Assembly (NCBI GenBank): GCA_030077755.1
Contig: JAQJZZ010000005.1
Location: forward strand, 2,418,001 to 2,482,000
Length of the DNA stretch: 64,000 nucleotides
Direction: 5' to 3'
From: Filosporella fistucella
Taxonomy: Eukaryota; Ascomycota; Leotiomycetes; Helotiales
Within the stretch, counting starts at the first letter, position 1; every line of letters starts with the position of its first letter. Positions 46,699 to 57,510 of this stretch are shown piece after piece. Made by a program: the position numbers and the translations under genes. A model generated the notes under the pieces. It was not told where the DNA came from. It did no database searches and saw only the letters and a list, made by a program, of their open reading frames with translations.

Positions 46699-47446
46699 TC
46701 ACTTTCTCGGACCGTGTGAGGCTGTATGGTTCGACGCAGATCCTGTTCCGCTTCCTCCACCAGTTGCCCCTCCACCTCGCCCTCGATTTCCACCGTGATT
46801 GCCTCCTCTGCTTCCCCCGCTACCTCCACTTCTACTTGCATTTCCACCGTTGCCTCCACCCAAATCAGGTCCCTGCGACAGATTCGGTACCGATCTGTGA
46901 AGCGGAACGTGAAAAGCGTCTGGCTGAGATTCAACCCCCAGCGGTCCACCTCCACAATGTTGGAACGCTCGTGTCGTCTCTCCGCTTGGAGTTTTTAAAT
47001 CGTTCTTCAAGACAGGGTCAATCCAAGTGTGGTCTACACACTGGGAGTCTCGTTCGCCTCGACACCTGTCGTGTTGTTTCAAGCATGGTTGTACCTCTCC
47101 TTTCACCCATTCTCTCTTGTCGATGGGCAAATGCTGGAGATCGTTGCCGCATTGGCACTAAGCAGTACTGTGTTAGTTTCAATTTCAAGTTTGACCCTGG
47201 ACTTCTCTAGAATTGCTCTTGTGAACCTACCTTGCGACACTCCCAGTGAACAATTTCTGGCTTTTCCACTGCTTCCTCTCCCGGTTTCTCATGTGTCTTC
47301 TCTTTAGTGTCCTGTTTTGTCATTGCTGTTGACTTCTCTCCCGCCTTATTTCCTTGGACCGTTCCTGCAGTATTTTGTCGCTTCTCTGCAGACTTCTCGC
47401 CCGAGACTTTTCGCTTCTTTCCAGCTTGCTCTCCTTGAGTGTTCAT
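46699..47446 (-). CDS. small Cys-containing, Gly-rich-tail protein (paralogue of 48.5 kb gene)
   Basis: Exons 47446-47231 and 47157-46699 (73-nt intron) encode 224 residues. The N-terminal ~70 residues are Lys/Glu-rich with a possible nuclear signal (GKKRKVS). The middle holds WECRKCQCGNDLQHLP, REWVKGEVQPCLKQHDRC and CVDHTWIDPV. The C-terminal ~60 residues are a Gly-rich repeat (GGNGGN, RGGNHGGNRGRGGG). The acceptor TTAG just after TACTGC was preferred over the first AG because it restores the Cys-rich frame. The C-x-x-C, C-x6-C and CVD-TWIDP pattern also occurs in the neighbouring gene; this may be a zinc-binding or disulphide fold of unknown role. Confidence 0.65.
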
Positions 47447-48489
47447 TGTTATTGAAGGATTTGATCGAGAAGTGAAAGTTTGCTTTATTGTAAAATGTGT
47501 AATGGGTCCTTGACTCTAAGCTGCTTTGGTGGTGGTGGTGGTGGTGAGGAAGGAAGTATCTTGTGTTGTTGTGTTTGAGGATGATGTTTAAGAAGGAGAG
47601 AAAGCGGAAGTAGGAGAAGTTTTTATACTTTTCAAAGAGCTACTCATGTGAATCATAGGTTCTCCACGGCTCCTTGCATTATGATTCACTATACAGACCT
47701 ACCAACCCGCCTACTTGTGATTCAATTGACTTTGTCCTTTTCAATGTTCAGGAATCTCAAATAATATCCAATTCTGAAGTCTACACTATTCACTACTACT
47801 CGCCTTTTTGCAGGGCATTTGTGATTCATTTGAGATTCCCGAGATTTGACTACGGTATGAATCTATACTGAAGCACCTTAATACGCTGTTGATATACTCA
47901 TGGAGGCCTTGCATTTCGTGGCATTATTAGTGCTGAGATGTAACAGACATTAAATCTATGATCATGACCTCTCAAGAAGAATTTCCAATTCACGCGAGTA
48001 GCTTGAATAAAGAAAACAAGCGTGGACAGGAACTTGAGCAACTTTTCCACTTTGGAACACCCCTTGAAATTGAGAGTACTTGATACTTATTTCATTCCTT
48101 GGGAGACAGCAGCGACGACCGCCTCGGGAGTAGAATAAATGCAGCTTATTGCCATATGAGCCATATAGGGTCTTTGATTTCTGTCCATCAAGTCTTCTGA
48201 GACCTGGAATTACGGTAAAATCATCGACCCTTTAGCAAAAGACACGTTGACAAATAGTCGGTCACAGTTGACGGGAGACGTGCGAAGAAGATATGTGAAA
48301 CAACAATTTCATTGTGCTAGATCCAGACAACTGATGCAAAGGTGGCATTGAACCATACCTGAAACGGTGAAGCCATTCAAACCTCCTGAGTCGGAGGCCA
48401 CGCTGAAGAAGACATCAGACAAACACAATACATGCAAGCGTATCTAGCTTCAAGAAGTATCACCTCTGGATATCACAACGCCCCAGCAA
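47447..48489. other. intergenic with a GGT microsatellite
   Basis: Promoter side of the previous gene and 3' side of the next. Apart from the GGT repeat no structure was seen; short frames lack motifs. Confidence 0.4.
47528..47546. repeat. GGT trinucleotide microsatellite
   Basis: Six consecutive GGT units in the 5' flank of the 46.7-47.4 kb gene. Confidence 0.9.
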
Positions 48490-49388
48490 TCATAAACTCC
48501 TGAAACTCTCAACTACCGCCTCTGCACACTTCTTCATAATCGACTTCTTCACCCCCCAATCCCACGGTCCGTATGGAGGGTTCTCCTTTTTGAGGTCGAC
48601 ACCAGCCCGATATCCTCCATATTGGAAAACTTTTTCGTTTGGGTAGTAATCATCAAATCCGGGCAAATTCAGGTCGAGGTCCAAGGTGTGCTGTCCAGAA
48701 TCTTGCAGGGGAAAGTAGATGTCGCATACTCCTACATCGCGGAAACCATACTTTTTATCAGGGTCGATCCAAGTGCAATCCACGCAATTGTAGTTTCTTA
48801 CCCCTGGGCACACGATATCGTCATGAGTTTCATAGTCGTGGACCATTTGTTTGCAATGCTGCTCGTCTTTTCCATCCCATTCCCTCGATGGGCGTCTGGC
48901 AGAAGTTCCTAAACCGAATTTATTTATAACTTTGCACTAAATTGTGGTAGATTAGCTTTAGTCTCGGGCAGGATGGATATTGACTACTTCTTGGAGTGCT
49001 TACATACTTCTGCACAAATCAAGCCCATAATCTCCGGCTTATTTCCTTGTACCTTTTTAATAATCTCGCTCCTTCGTCCGGTGTAAGCGTATGGTTCCGC
49101 CCATTGATTGCTTGCTGCTTCTTTTTCTGCCGCCATCGCAACCGCTAGACGTTTTGCAATTATTGGTTCTCTTTTTCCCTCTGCACGCGCAATTCCTTCT
49201 CTCACCTTCATACGTTCTCTTAGCAAGCGTTTGTCGTGGCGTGCCCTTTCTTTAGACCGTTGACGCAACCATCTTTCAGGATCCTTTGCTGCCTTCCTCT
49301 CTGGTTCTACCTCTGCTTTCACTCCAGGCGTCTTTTCTGGACTCCTTGCTGATTCCTCAAGTTTGATTTCCTTTGCGTCCTGTCATTG
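48490..49388 (-). CDS. related small Cys-containing protein, possibly broken
   Basis: Exon 2 (48908-48490) reads SREWDGKDEQHCKQMVHDYE, then VCPGVRNYNCVDCTWIDPDKK and a C-terminal part rich in Asp/Tyr ending ESFRSL. Upstream, an Arg/Lys/Glu-rich segment (from about 49388) ends NKPEIMGLICAEV, which aligns with EKPEIVHWECRK of the neighbouring gene. Joining at the GTAAGC donor to the TTTAG acceptor is in phase, but the split codon becomes TGA where the paralogue has Cys. Either a different splice is used or the gene is dead. The first exon has no ATG within the visible frame; it probably begins after another intron near 49390. Confidence 0.5.
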
Positions 49389-50423
49389 CGCTTGCAGATC
49401 AAGTGGTCAGTGAACGAACTATTTCTATTGCCTTTGGATATGTAGCCAATTGAGATGTCCGTAGATGGGTACTCGTTTTGTGAGACTCAAAGTTGCTTAT
49501 GGAGTAGTCTTACAGGAATTATCACTAGTGCGCAATGTTAGAGAATGATGAAGAAAAGAGAAGATTAGGTATTTACGAAGCTTTTATAGTTTTCCTGAGA
49601 GTATGTAGGAGTAGGGTACATTTATCTGGAGCAGCATCTGGCATTGGGAATCATATTAAAACATGGAATTGAATTGCAACCTTGAGAATCACAGTTATCT
49701 TCCTAATTATCTCTTCTAATAAATAGGTATGATATTATTCCAATAGTTTTAGAAACTACTACTGCTTCCCTTTTCTATAGTATTTGTGCGACATAAGTGA
49801 AAACTTTCGAAGTCTAGGTTGAATTTCTGCATAGTGGAAACTTTGCTTTGTCGTCAACCCTAATACTATAGATTATGTTTAATTGACTAATAGTTATATT
49901 AGAGATAATATATTAAAAGCGGTTATATTGGTGTCGACAGCCTATTTACATAACGTGCATTTATGATTTAATAATCCAAGGCAAAGAGCTTAGTTCCAAA
50001 TTATTTCTCTATATTTCTTGCTATAACGTCTCTATATAATTCTATTATCGACATGGTAGTATAGATGTTGTAAAGCTTGCAGTATAAGATCATTCAACTC
50101 GTGTAGATAAGCCTAACCACTCCTATAGAACAAACGTTTTCAAACCGATATCAAGTATTTGATTCGCTGTTGGCTCGAAACTACCCAAACCTTTGTGGCG
50201 TCTTAGCGATACAGTTGTATAATTTGCTAGGGCATCATTCGCCATGTTTCTAAGCCACCCTCCATCTTACTGGACGCGACTTACGCCTGAAGCTAGGTGA
50301 TACATTCTATTGAACTATTATAAACAACGCAACTTTTCTCAACACCACTTTGCTTTTTCCAGGAAATTCAGATGTGGAAAATTTTACGTTTCCTCGACTT
50401 CTTCACAATTCTCTGTCTGAACA
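49389..50423. other. intergenic with AT-rich RIP-like stretches
   Basis: TA-rich sequence around 49700-50050 (TATATTAGAGATAATATATT and similar) differs from the surroundings and resembles the degraded DNA at 1-8440. No gene or transposon domain can be read. The right end is the promoter of the membrane-protein gene. Confidence 0.45.
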
Positions 50424-51818
50424 ATGTTTATTCCCTTCAAGGTAAGTACTCCTTCTCGATCTATAAATAATTGAAATCTATCTAAAATGCCTTAGACCGC
50501 TCAATATTCGACGGGTATCATAGTTCTTAGCAAATTCATTTCTCCTGCTGTCGGACAGGAAGTCCTCCAATTTACATACCAATCCCAATCAATCACCTTC
50601 TCAGAATGGATATCTCTCCTAACGCTTTGTCTCGCCCCTCTCATCGCACACATCATCGCTGGTGTCCCAGCTCCAACTTATCTCTCTCTTCGCCGACCTT
50701 CTTGGCACAATTACCTTGGGCACTTCAATCCAACTTCCATTCTAGTATGCAACCTTTTCCTGCTTTTCACTTCTAGATTTCGCTTTAAATCAGCTTCCGA
50801 GCAGGTTTCAGCTTGCCCAACTATTATAATGTTCACAAGTTGCGGTACTAATTCGCTGCAGTGGCGCTACTTCGTTATCACTGATCGTCGTGCTAGGTCT
50901 AAGGGTTGGACTTCTATCGATATGGCTGCCAACTGTGCTCTATTCTGGACTAACCAGGGATGGGATGGATCAGAAGAGATGATCCTTCGAAGCCGGGCAT
51001 TTTGCACCAGATTACCAAGTTTGAAGCGGATTAGTTTTCTGTCTGTCAGTGCGGCTACGACTCTTATCGTCACAATTCAAGGAATTCAATCTGTTTATGC
51101 ACCGCTAGCGCCACTAGCGGGGCTAAGTGAGAGCGATTTTGCTTTTTCACTGTCGTTCAGCACCGTCTCTTTTGGACTCGCATTTTTGGGATTGATGAGG
51201 TTACCTGCTGCGATGTGGCTGACGGATGACTTCTCGTACAGGAATGTAGAGTCTGCAGCATCCTGGAGAGGGCAAGGAGTTGATAGTGATGGGCTGCCGA
51301 TGGGCATGGAAATGGAGACCGTAACCACGGAGCCAGGCCCTGCTTCCCCAATATTAACGAGAGGGTTGCTACACATTAACGGAAGCTCTGATGAACTGGT
51401 CTCAGCTGAAGAAATGTTCCATTCCACCAACTCATATCGAGGTGTCCTCATCCGGATCCTCTTCTGTTTCCCTCTCTGTTGCGTCACTGCAATCCTCATT
51501 GTGTCTGCATTCTACTCACCGTACTCTGGCGTCATCTTTTTTACTGGCACGCATCTTTCTCTCATCGTCCTCTACTCAAGTCTCATTCTCGGCGTCATAG
51601 CTATTTTCTCTTTCCATTTCTGGACTGGTCAGACAAGGAGTACGGTCCTACCGTGTGTGGATAGGTTGTGGTTTAAGATATATACTGCTTATTTGTTGAT
51701 GTTGTTTGTAGTCGCTATGGTTGTTAGTGGACTGGAGACCAGGAGATCGAAATGTGGTATTTATACCAGCACAAGGAAGGATTATGATCAATTCGGATGT
51801 AGGGGTGTTGATTGGTGA
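50424..51818 (+). CDS. multi-pass integral membrane protein, unknown
   Basis: Three exons (50424-50441, 50496-50744, 50862-51818) encode 407 residues. The first exon is only MFIPFK, with GTAAGT after it; phase is kept at both joins. Hydrophobic segments occur at about ISLLTLCLAPLIAHIIAGVP, FAFSLSFSTVSFGLAFLGLM, IRILFCFPLCCVTAILIVSA, VIFFTGTHLSLIVLYSSLIL and YLLMLFVVAMVVSGL, giving at least five to six membrane spans. A long polar loop carrying Glu/Asp/Ser lies between spans 2 and 3, with one N-x-S site. I recognise no transporter or receptor motif. Likely a real fungal membrane protein of unknown role. Confidence 0.7.
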
Positions 51819-52303
51819 TGGGAGAGAAAAGAACTGGGAAAGGAAGAGATAATTACCACATATCTACAACGATGGTACTGGCGGTTAGTACTATAGGAGG
51901 GGTCGGCTGACAGCATATGATTAGCCTCCGTCTTGTTCTACCATATATAACCCTGCTATTGTCTGTTTGTGTCGGACAATATCATGATTCAGAAAATGAG
52001 TTTTAAACAATCATGAATGTGGATAACTGTATGCAAGTTAAACCAGTACGAAAATTCATTGGATCGTGAAATATGTGAACCCCAAAGCTTTCCATTCTGA
52101 ATATTAGATGGGATTCACATTCCGTCTCTGTGCACATTCGAGCAAGCTCCGAATCAAATATATAAGACACGACACTTCTGGAACTCATCCACTTCCTCGG
52201 TCTCAAATACACCGCAAACATCAAAACCATATCCTGAAACTAATCAGACTCATAGTACGCACTCAGAGAATCCATTTCCATCTACGCAATCAACGAAATC
52301 AAA
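51819..52303. other. intergenic, nothing recognised
   Basis: Holds the 3' end of the membrane-protein transcript and the promoter of the next small gene; no other frame is supported. Confidence 0.4.
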
Positions 52304-52680
52304 ATGGGCTGCGGATCGTCAACACTTTCTCCGCCTCCCGTCCCAGCTAAACCCAATACTCCACCTCCGTTCTTGCCCAACAATGACGTTCCTCACTACT
52401 GGACATGCTGCAAAACCTTCACGAGGCTTAAGAATGGTGAAAGAATTCCATGGATGCGAGTAGATGGCCAAAAACATCCTATTGTAGGTTTGCGCCGTTT
52501 CCTCTTCGGCTTTCACTTCTCGTGACAGAAGTACTAATTATGATATGTTAGAATAATGGCAATGGAGCTGCAAAATTGATCTCACAGTTTGCGGATCAGT
52601 GTGGATTTTGTGATCACAAACGATGTCGAAATTGTGAGACGGTTCCTATTATTCAGGAATCGCAGGGACGGGGAGGATAG
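52304..52680 (+). CDS. small Cys-rich protein with N-myristoylation/palmitoylation start (MGCGSS)
   Basis: Exons 52304-52483 and 52552-52680 (68-nt intron, CTAAT branch) encode 102 residues. MGCGSSTL has Gly2 for N-myristoylation with Cys3 for palmitoylation, a dual-lipidation pattern. A Pro-rich stretch (PPPVPAKPNTPPPF) follows, then HYWTCCKTF. The second exon carries CGFCDHKRCRNC, a C-x2-C-x4-C-x2-C knuckle that could bind zinc. No known family. A second gene 0.3 kb downstream has the same layout, so a tandem duplication is likely. Expected at membranes facing the cytoplasm. Confidence 0.65.
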
Positions 52681-52994
52681 GTGAGGTGGGGATGCTAGTT
52701 AGAAGGAAGGTGTATGAGTCATGGAGAGATGTAAAGAGACAGGAAAAAGGCATGATATTCAGAAAGGAGATTGCTACAGCAGCAGCCTTCATAGCTTGAC
52801 ATGAGTCAGTCAACCACTTTTAAATACTCATGGGCCTGAGTGAAAGCATATTCACAGCTTATTCCTGCTATCACCACTTTCTGGATTTAAGAATACGGCA
52901 CTACCACGTCCCAAAAATGTTAAATTTCCCACACAAACTTTCACAGAACATCATCTTTCACCACAACGCAAGAAGATTCTAGGAAATCGTCAAC

Positions 52995-53289
52995 ATGGGC
53001 ACATCATCGTCTAAGCAAGAAATCCCAAAGAATATCGACCTTCCAGAAACATGGTACTGGATGTGCTGTAAAGACACCACCAAAATTGTATCAGGAGAAT
53101 GGCATAAGAGGGTAAGCACTCCCCTCCTGCTCCCTGATCAATATTTGGTGTGGACAAAGCTGATAAAGATAGCATAATGATGGAACAAGATTCTGGATCC
53201 CACATACATGTAAAGAGTGCCCTTGCTGTTAGAAACGGAGGTGTGATAAATGTCCTGGGGTGGATGAGAGTAAAGGGAGGGTGAGATAA
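52995..53289 (+). pseudogene. tandem paralogue of the small myristoylated Cys-rich protein, with premature stop
   Basis: Exon 1 (52995-53111) gives MGTSSSKQ, an N-myristoylation-type start (Gly2, Ser6), then TWYWMCCKDTTKI matching YWTCCKTF of the neighbour. Exon 2 starts at 53173 after an AG and reads FWIPHTCKECPCC, then TAG at 53230-53232. The same frame continues KRRCDKCPGVDESKGRVR to a TAA at 53287-53289. That continuation aligns with KRCRNC and the end of the neighbour, so the TAG probably truncates the knuckle. A 58-residue product ending in CPCC remains possible. Confidence 0.55.
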
Positions 53290-53622
53290 GGGGATACAAA
53301 TCGAGTTTGAGAGATGTGGAAAATGAGATGTAGAGGCGGTTAATGAGAATGAAATTGAGATTGAAAGAAGGATATGAGGAGCAGGTGTGCTTGGTGAGAA
53401 GTAAAAACCAATAAAAAAATCAAATGAATTTGAGTTACTAGCAATTTCAAACCAGCGCCCGCTTGAAGACTGACTCTACCTTACAATCGAACGGATTGTC
53501 CCAGACACCCATCCTACTCACTTGGTCCGGCTATAGGATAACTTTTGAAATCCGAAGATACAAATTGCTTTTGTTTCATTTCCAGGAATAAATTGGACCC
53601 AATATGTACCGCACTGAAGTGT
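53290..53622. other. intergenic between convergent genes
   Basis: Purine-rich DNA; no gene seen. Confidence 0.4.
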
Positions 53623-55037
53623 TTAAACATCTGGCTTCCGTCCCCACACCGAGACCCTAAGCTTATCAGTCGTCATCCTCCAGATGGTAGATGAACTTAC
53701 GTAGTTATATAAGCATGAATCTTCGTATTCTTGATATCCTCCTTCACACCCTCCAACAAAATCTTCAATCTCTCCGGACTCCACCCCAACACTCTTGTGA
53801 AAAGCGCCATTGACCACGCTTCAATCCCAATCAACATATCCTGTTGTAACCACAGACTATGAACTTTACTTTTCTTTCCTTTAGCCCAGGGAGATAGCGT
53901 AGCAAATTCCTTGTTCTCAACCACGTCCACACAACCAATTTCTTCTAACCAAGTTTTGTAATGAACGCCATTTGTCCATGGTCGGCCGACCTTGGCAGCT
54001 GCTTCCATAAGAAGAGTACTCCATTCCAGTAGAGGTGAGCCAGGCGGTGGTGGGTCAAGGAATTGGATGGGAAATACGGGGTCGTAAAGCTCGATAACTC
54101 CGCCAGGAGCGAGTGCATCGAAAGCCCGTTTGAAAACAGCTTTGGGATCTTTGAAGCAACTTACCACCGCTCGAGCATGGATGTAATCGAATTTTTGTGT
54201 GAATGTCCATTCATCTTCTGCGTCGTCTATGACGAATGAACAATTGGATGGGACACTGAACTGTCAGATGTAGTTTTACAGGACTGGGGAAGACGGACTA
54301 GTCTGGCTGAATAGGACTGAGATCTGTTCCAATGACCGTCGCGTTTGGATGCTCGTCGGCTGCTGGGATCAGCTTGAGATCCGAAGAACGTGAGAACTGA
54401 ACACACCAAATTCAATTGCCCATATCCCTGTGCCTGTTGCGATATCGAGGACGAGTTTTGTTGGATCAGGAATTGGTGCCAAATAAAGTCTTCCGTCGTG
54501 ATTGATGCGGAACATTCTATGCTGAAAATCTGGTGGTTGGTCAGGTGTCGTTCTAGTCTAAGATGACAGATATGTACCTAAACGATCTTGCTCTGTCTGC
54601 AATCGTAAGATCAGTTTAACATCATAATTTATTCATAACATAACCAACCTCGTCATTTGGCAGAGGATATTCTATAATATTATTAAAATACTTCTTTGTA
54701 GAATTAAAATGAGCTGCTTACGGCCCTGCTTGTATTTATGATACGTCCTCCCATTTTCTTCGATGTGGTCATACAGACTCGAGCTCATAGATTGTGTTGA
54801 GCTTCTGAACCATTTGAGTAAGATGAAAGCCGGGAACAGTTCATTGCTTACTGCACGGTCATGCCACCTAATGCAGAATCGTTGTCAAAGTCATACTTTT
54901 CGCATCAGTACATGCGATTTTGGCATATAAGCATTACTACTTACATCTACCTGAGGAAGTCCTGCAGCTTCATATTCGACATCATCCATTGGATCAGTTT
55001 TAGACGACGAGTCTGTTTGTTTCTCACATGAAGTCAT
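53623..55037 (-). CDS. SAM-dependent methyltransferase, LaeA-like
   Basis: At least six exons from the ATG at 55037. Read in order they give SSSLYDHIEENGRTYHKYKQ, EYPLPNDE, then HRMFRINHDGRLYLAP, LVLDIATGTGIWAIEF (SAM motif I), VIGTDLSPIQPDYVPSN, FVIDDAEDEWTF, FDYIHARAVVSCF, DALAPGGVIELYDP and the end TVSVWGRKPDV. This is the LaeA/TAM-type methyltransferase family common near fungal secondary-metabolism and pathogenicity genes. Confirmed introns include 53700-53657 (44 nt) and a 43-nt one with a GTCCGT donor. The region around 54720-54950 was not fully resolved. No PKS or NRPS lies in the window, so a cluster role is not supported. The substrate is unknown. Confidence 0.8.
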
Positions 55038-56078
55038 CCTCAGCCTAGCTAGGAATTAATTGTAACTCAGTAAGTATTTAGCACCTCAAAAGTGGCTGAA
55101 AAGAGAGCCAAAATAGATGAAGATCCTAGAATAGATAACGAAACAAATGAAAGAAAAGGTTGTGGCGGAAGCGGGCGGGAGGAGGTACTATGGTAGGTAG
55201 GTTGCAGCTGTGCCGCCGGCAGATAGCTGACGTTTCCCGTTTCTTGATTTCTGCATGTAGAAATCCTCGGAAGATGACCTCAACATCGCTAGCCAGTCCT
55301 TCTGTTTTAGGAAGGCGGGGTAATGTGGATGATAGGCACGTGCATGTTCATCAGGTGATGTTCTGAACTTTGAATATTGAAATGCCTTATTCATCGATTA
55401 GGGTCAAGGGGAATTGAATGAATTAGTGCTGTATGAATTTCCCCTTCGAATCATCACAGGGCCGCTGGGACTGCTGTTGCCATTATCGAGTCGTCCGCAT
55501 TGAGATGGCGAAAGGTCTTGCAGGTGAACTTTGATATTAGAAGCCAATATTGTGTGTCAAAGGAGGCCAAAAATATTTTGTAATGATATAAAAGCCAAAA
55601 GTGATAGCAAACGTCAACGAGGGATAAATTCCAAGTGATCTATTGGCGCGAATTTTCCTGTCGATTATATCTCTCCTTGAAAATCCCCGGCGATAGCATT
55701 GCCTACTTGCCCTTAAGCTGACATGATATACGACCAATCTATCGCGTATGCCGAACGTAAAATGGTACATATAGACGGTCAGAATAGAAAGTTGCTCATT
55801 GTTCTCCGGATACGGTTTGGTTTCCAGCAAGTGCCGTGGATCTTGACAATAGGAGACGGTTGTGGTATTTTCCATCTCTGTACAATTGTGTATTACATCT
55901 CTTTCCTTGAGCTCGGAGAAACTCTTGATTAAAGCTCACCTTCCGAGATGACTCTTGAATCTGGCTGCTCGAATTGATGAGAGTAGATGATCTGTGTAGG
56001 GGTATAGTAACACGTGACCGCGCAAATCCAGGAAGTATCTGAACTTGATATCATGAATCCGTTACCAAGCTGGCTCCA
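55038..56078. other. intergenic, no supportable gene
   Basis: A 112-codon minus-strand frame (55537-55875) and smaller ones show no motif and no splice partner. Presumed promoter of the methyltransferase lies at the left end. Confidence 0.4.
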
Positions 56079-56642
56079 TCACAGCTTCTCCTTCTCTCCC
56101 TCTCGATTTATTCGTATCCAAAGCGAGTCCACTTTTGCCATAACAATGCCATCACCATCCCGTATTTCCGCATCCATCCAATATTTCCTTCCCTTCCTCT
56201 CCCTCGACTTAGCCACCACAACAATAGTCTGCGGAGTTCTAATCGGCTTGAGATATTTGACGTTCAAGTACGCAGTCACAGTACTAGAGCTCAAAGGCAA
56301 ATTGTGATGTTTATTCACAGTCAACAAAGTCCCAATACAATCATCCATTAAGGCCGCAATAATGCCACCATGAAGCATATGAGGTCCTCCATTCATGCCA
56401 TCACCAAGACTCATTAATGACCTGACCTCGCTGATCCATTCTGTGCTGGGGAGAGGGCGGTTGTGAATTGAGATGCAAGCTCGAATTGTTCTCTCGGATT
56501 GGAGCGTTTCAGCCGTCAGTGAGTCTTCCGTGTTTTGTTTCGGTTGACGCGAATACGTTGGTGTGACTATCCAATCTGGATCACGGAGGAGCTCGGCACA
56601 CCACGGGATGGAGAGGAAATGTTTCTCGTCTGGTTCTCTCAT
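56079..56642 (-). CDS. hotdog-fold thioesterase (PaaI/THEM4-like)
   Basis: An intronless frame of 187 codons from the ATG at 56642. The central MLHGGIIAALMDDCIG is the H-G-G-x-x-A-x-x-D helix motif of the 4HBT/PaaI hotdog family, with VTAYLNVKYLKPIRTPQTIV as the following strand. Such proteins hydrolyse acyl-CoA or aryl-CoA thioesters. The N-terminal ~70 residues start with FLSIPWCAELL, as in fungal THEM-like relatives, and are longer than in bacterial PaaI. No targeting signal is obvious. Substrate unknown. Confidence 0.85.
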   Translation of the reverse strand: MREPDEKHFLSIPWCAELLRDPDWIVTPTYSRQPKQNTEDSLTAETLQSERTIRACISIHNRPLPSTEWISEVRSLMSLGDGMNGGPHMLHGGIIAALMDDCIGTLLTVNKHHNLPLSSSTVTAYLNVKYLKPIRTPQTIVVVAKSRERKGRKYWMDAEIRDGDGIVMAKVDSLWIRINREGEKEKL

Positions 56643-57510
56643 CTTGATGTGAAGAGGGCTGTGTATGTAAAATATATGAATAAATGCTCCGCAATGAATT
56701 ATGTGGATGTTAGCTGGTTCAAGCTGTGATATCTAGTGTGAACCTCGGCTTACGAATTATGGGTCTTTGTTCTGTTGGTTGTTCGTTTTCTGGATGACTA
56801 ATCACATCCACCCCTTTTCTCTCCCTCAACGAATCTTGCTCTTCCACCTATTCCTCTAATCCCCAGCAATATTTTCGAAAGCGCCTCGACGTTTCTCTAT
56901 TTATTTCTCAATGTCCTACATGTAAAGCCTTTACAGTGTACAATTATACGATTCCAAGAAGTTCAAGCCAACCATCTGTTGAAGCCTGCTTTTCAACAAT
57001 TCTCTCCCCGGATCCCACAGATGCAACAAATGAGGCAATGCTAGATGTTCTCCACAATCTTAATTTCTATGCATAAGCTTATTAAGCTTAAGCTTCATTT
57101 CACCATGTCATTGTTCTATTTCGGACTCCCAAAATCCACTTCTCTCCCACTTCTCTGGCAACTCTTCGGGAATACGTGCATATAAAATGGGTAACCCTTG
57201 CTAATTCGGAGCCAGAAGGCCGAGATGTCCGAAATTCCTCAAGTCTTCCCTCTATTCTTCAAGATGAAGACTTGGCAGCGCAAGGTCAAAGACGTGAAGT
57301 GTAATTACTGCCCCTCTATCACGAATCACCATGCCACCCTTTTCAATCTTGTATCCACTTCCACGGCTTCTCCTTTGTTTAAGTGCTTGGGAGGTATCCA
57401 TATCAGGATTTGAGAAATAAATCGATTCAGTCACTCTTTCAATTTTCAAATCGAATTTTCAACTACACTTTATTCTGTCGTTTATTCAGCCTTCAATTTT
57501 GATCTTCATC
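56643..57510. other. intergenic, nothing recognised
   Basis: Promoters of the divergent thioesterase and cutinase-family genes. A short frame at 57198-57413 has no motif. C/T-rich tracts close to 57500 fit a fungal leader. Confidence 0.4.

Noticed and set aside
55537..55875. 112-codon minus-strand frame with an aromatic C-terminus
   Set aside because: No motif, no signal peptide and no adjoining exon; cannot be told from chance.
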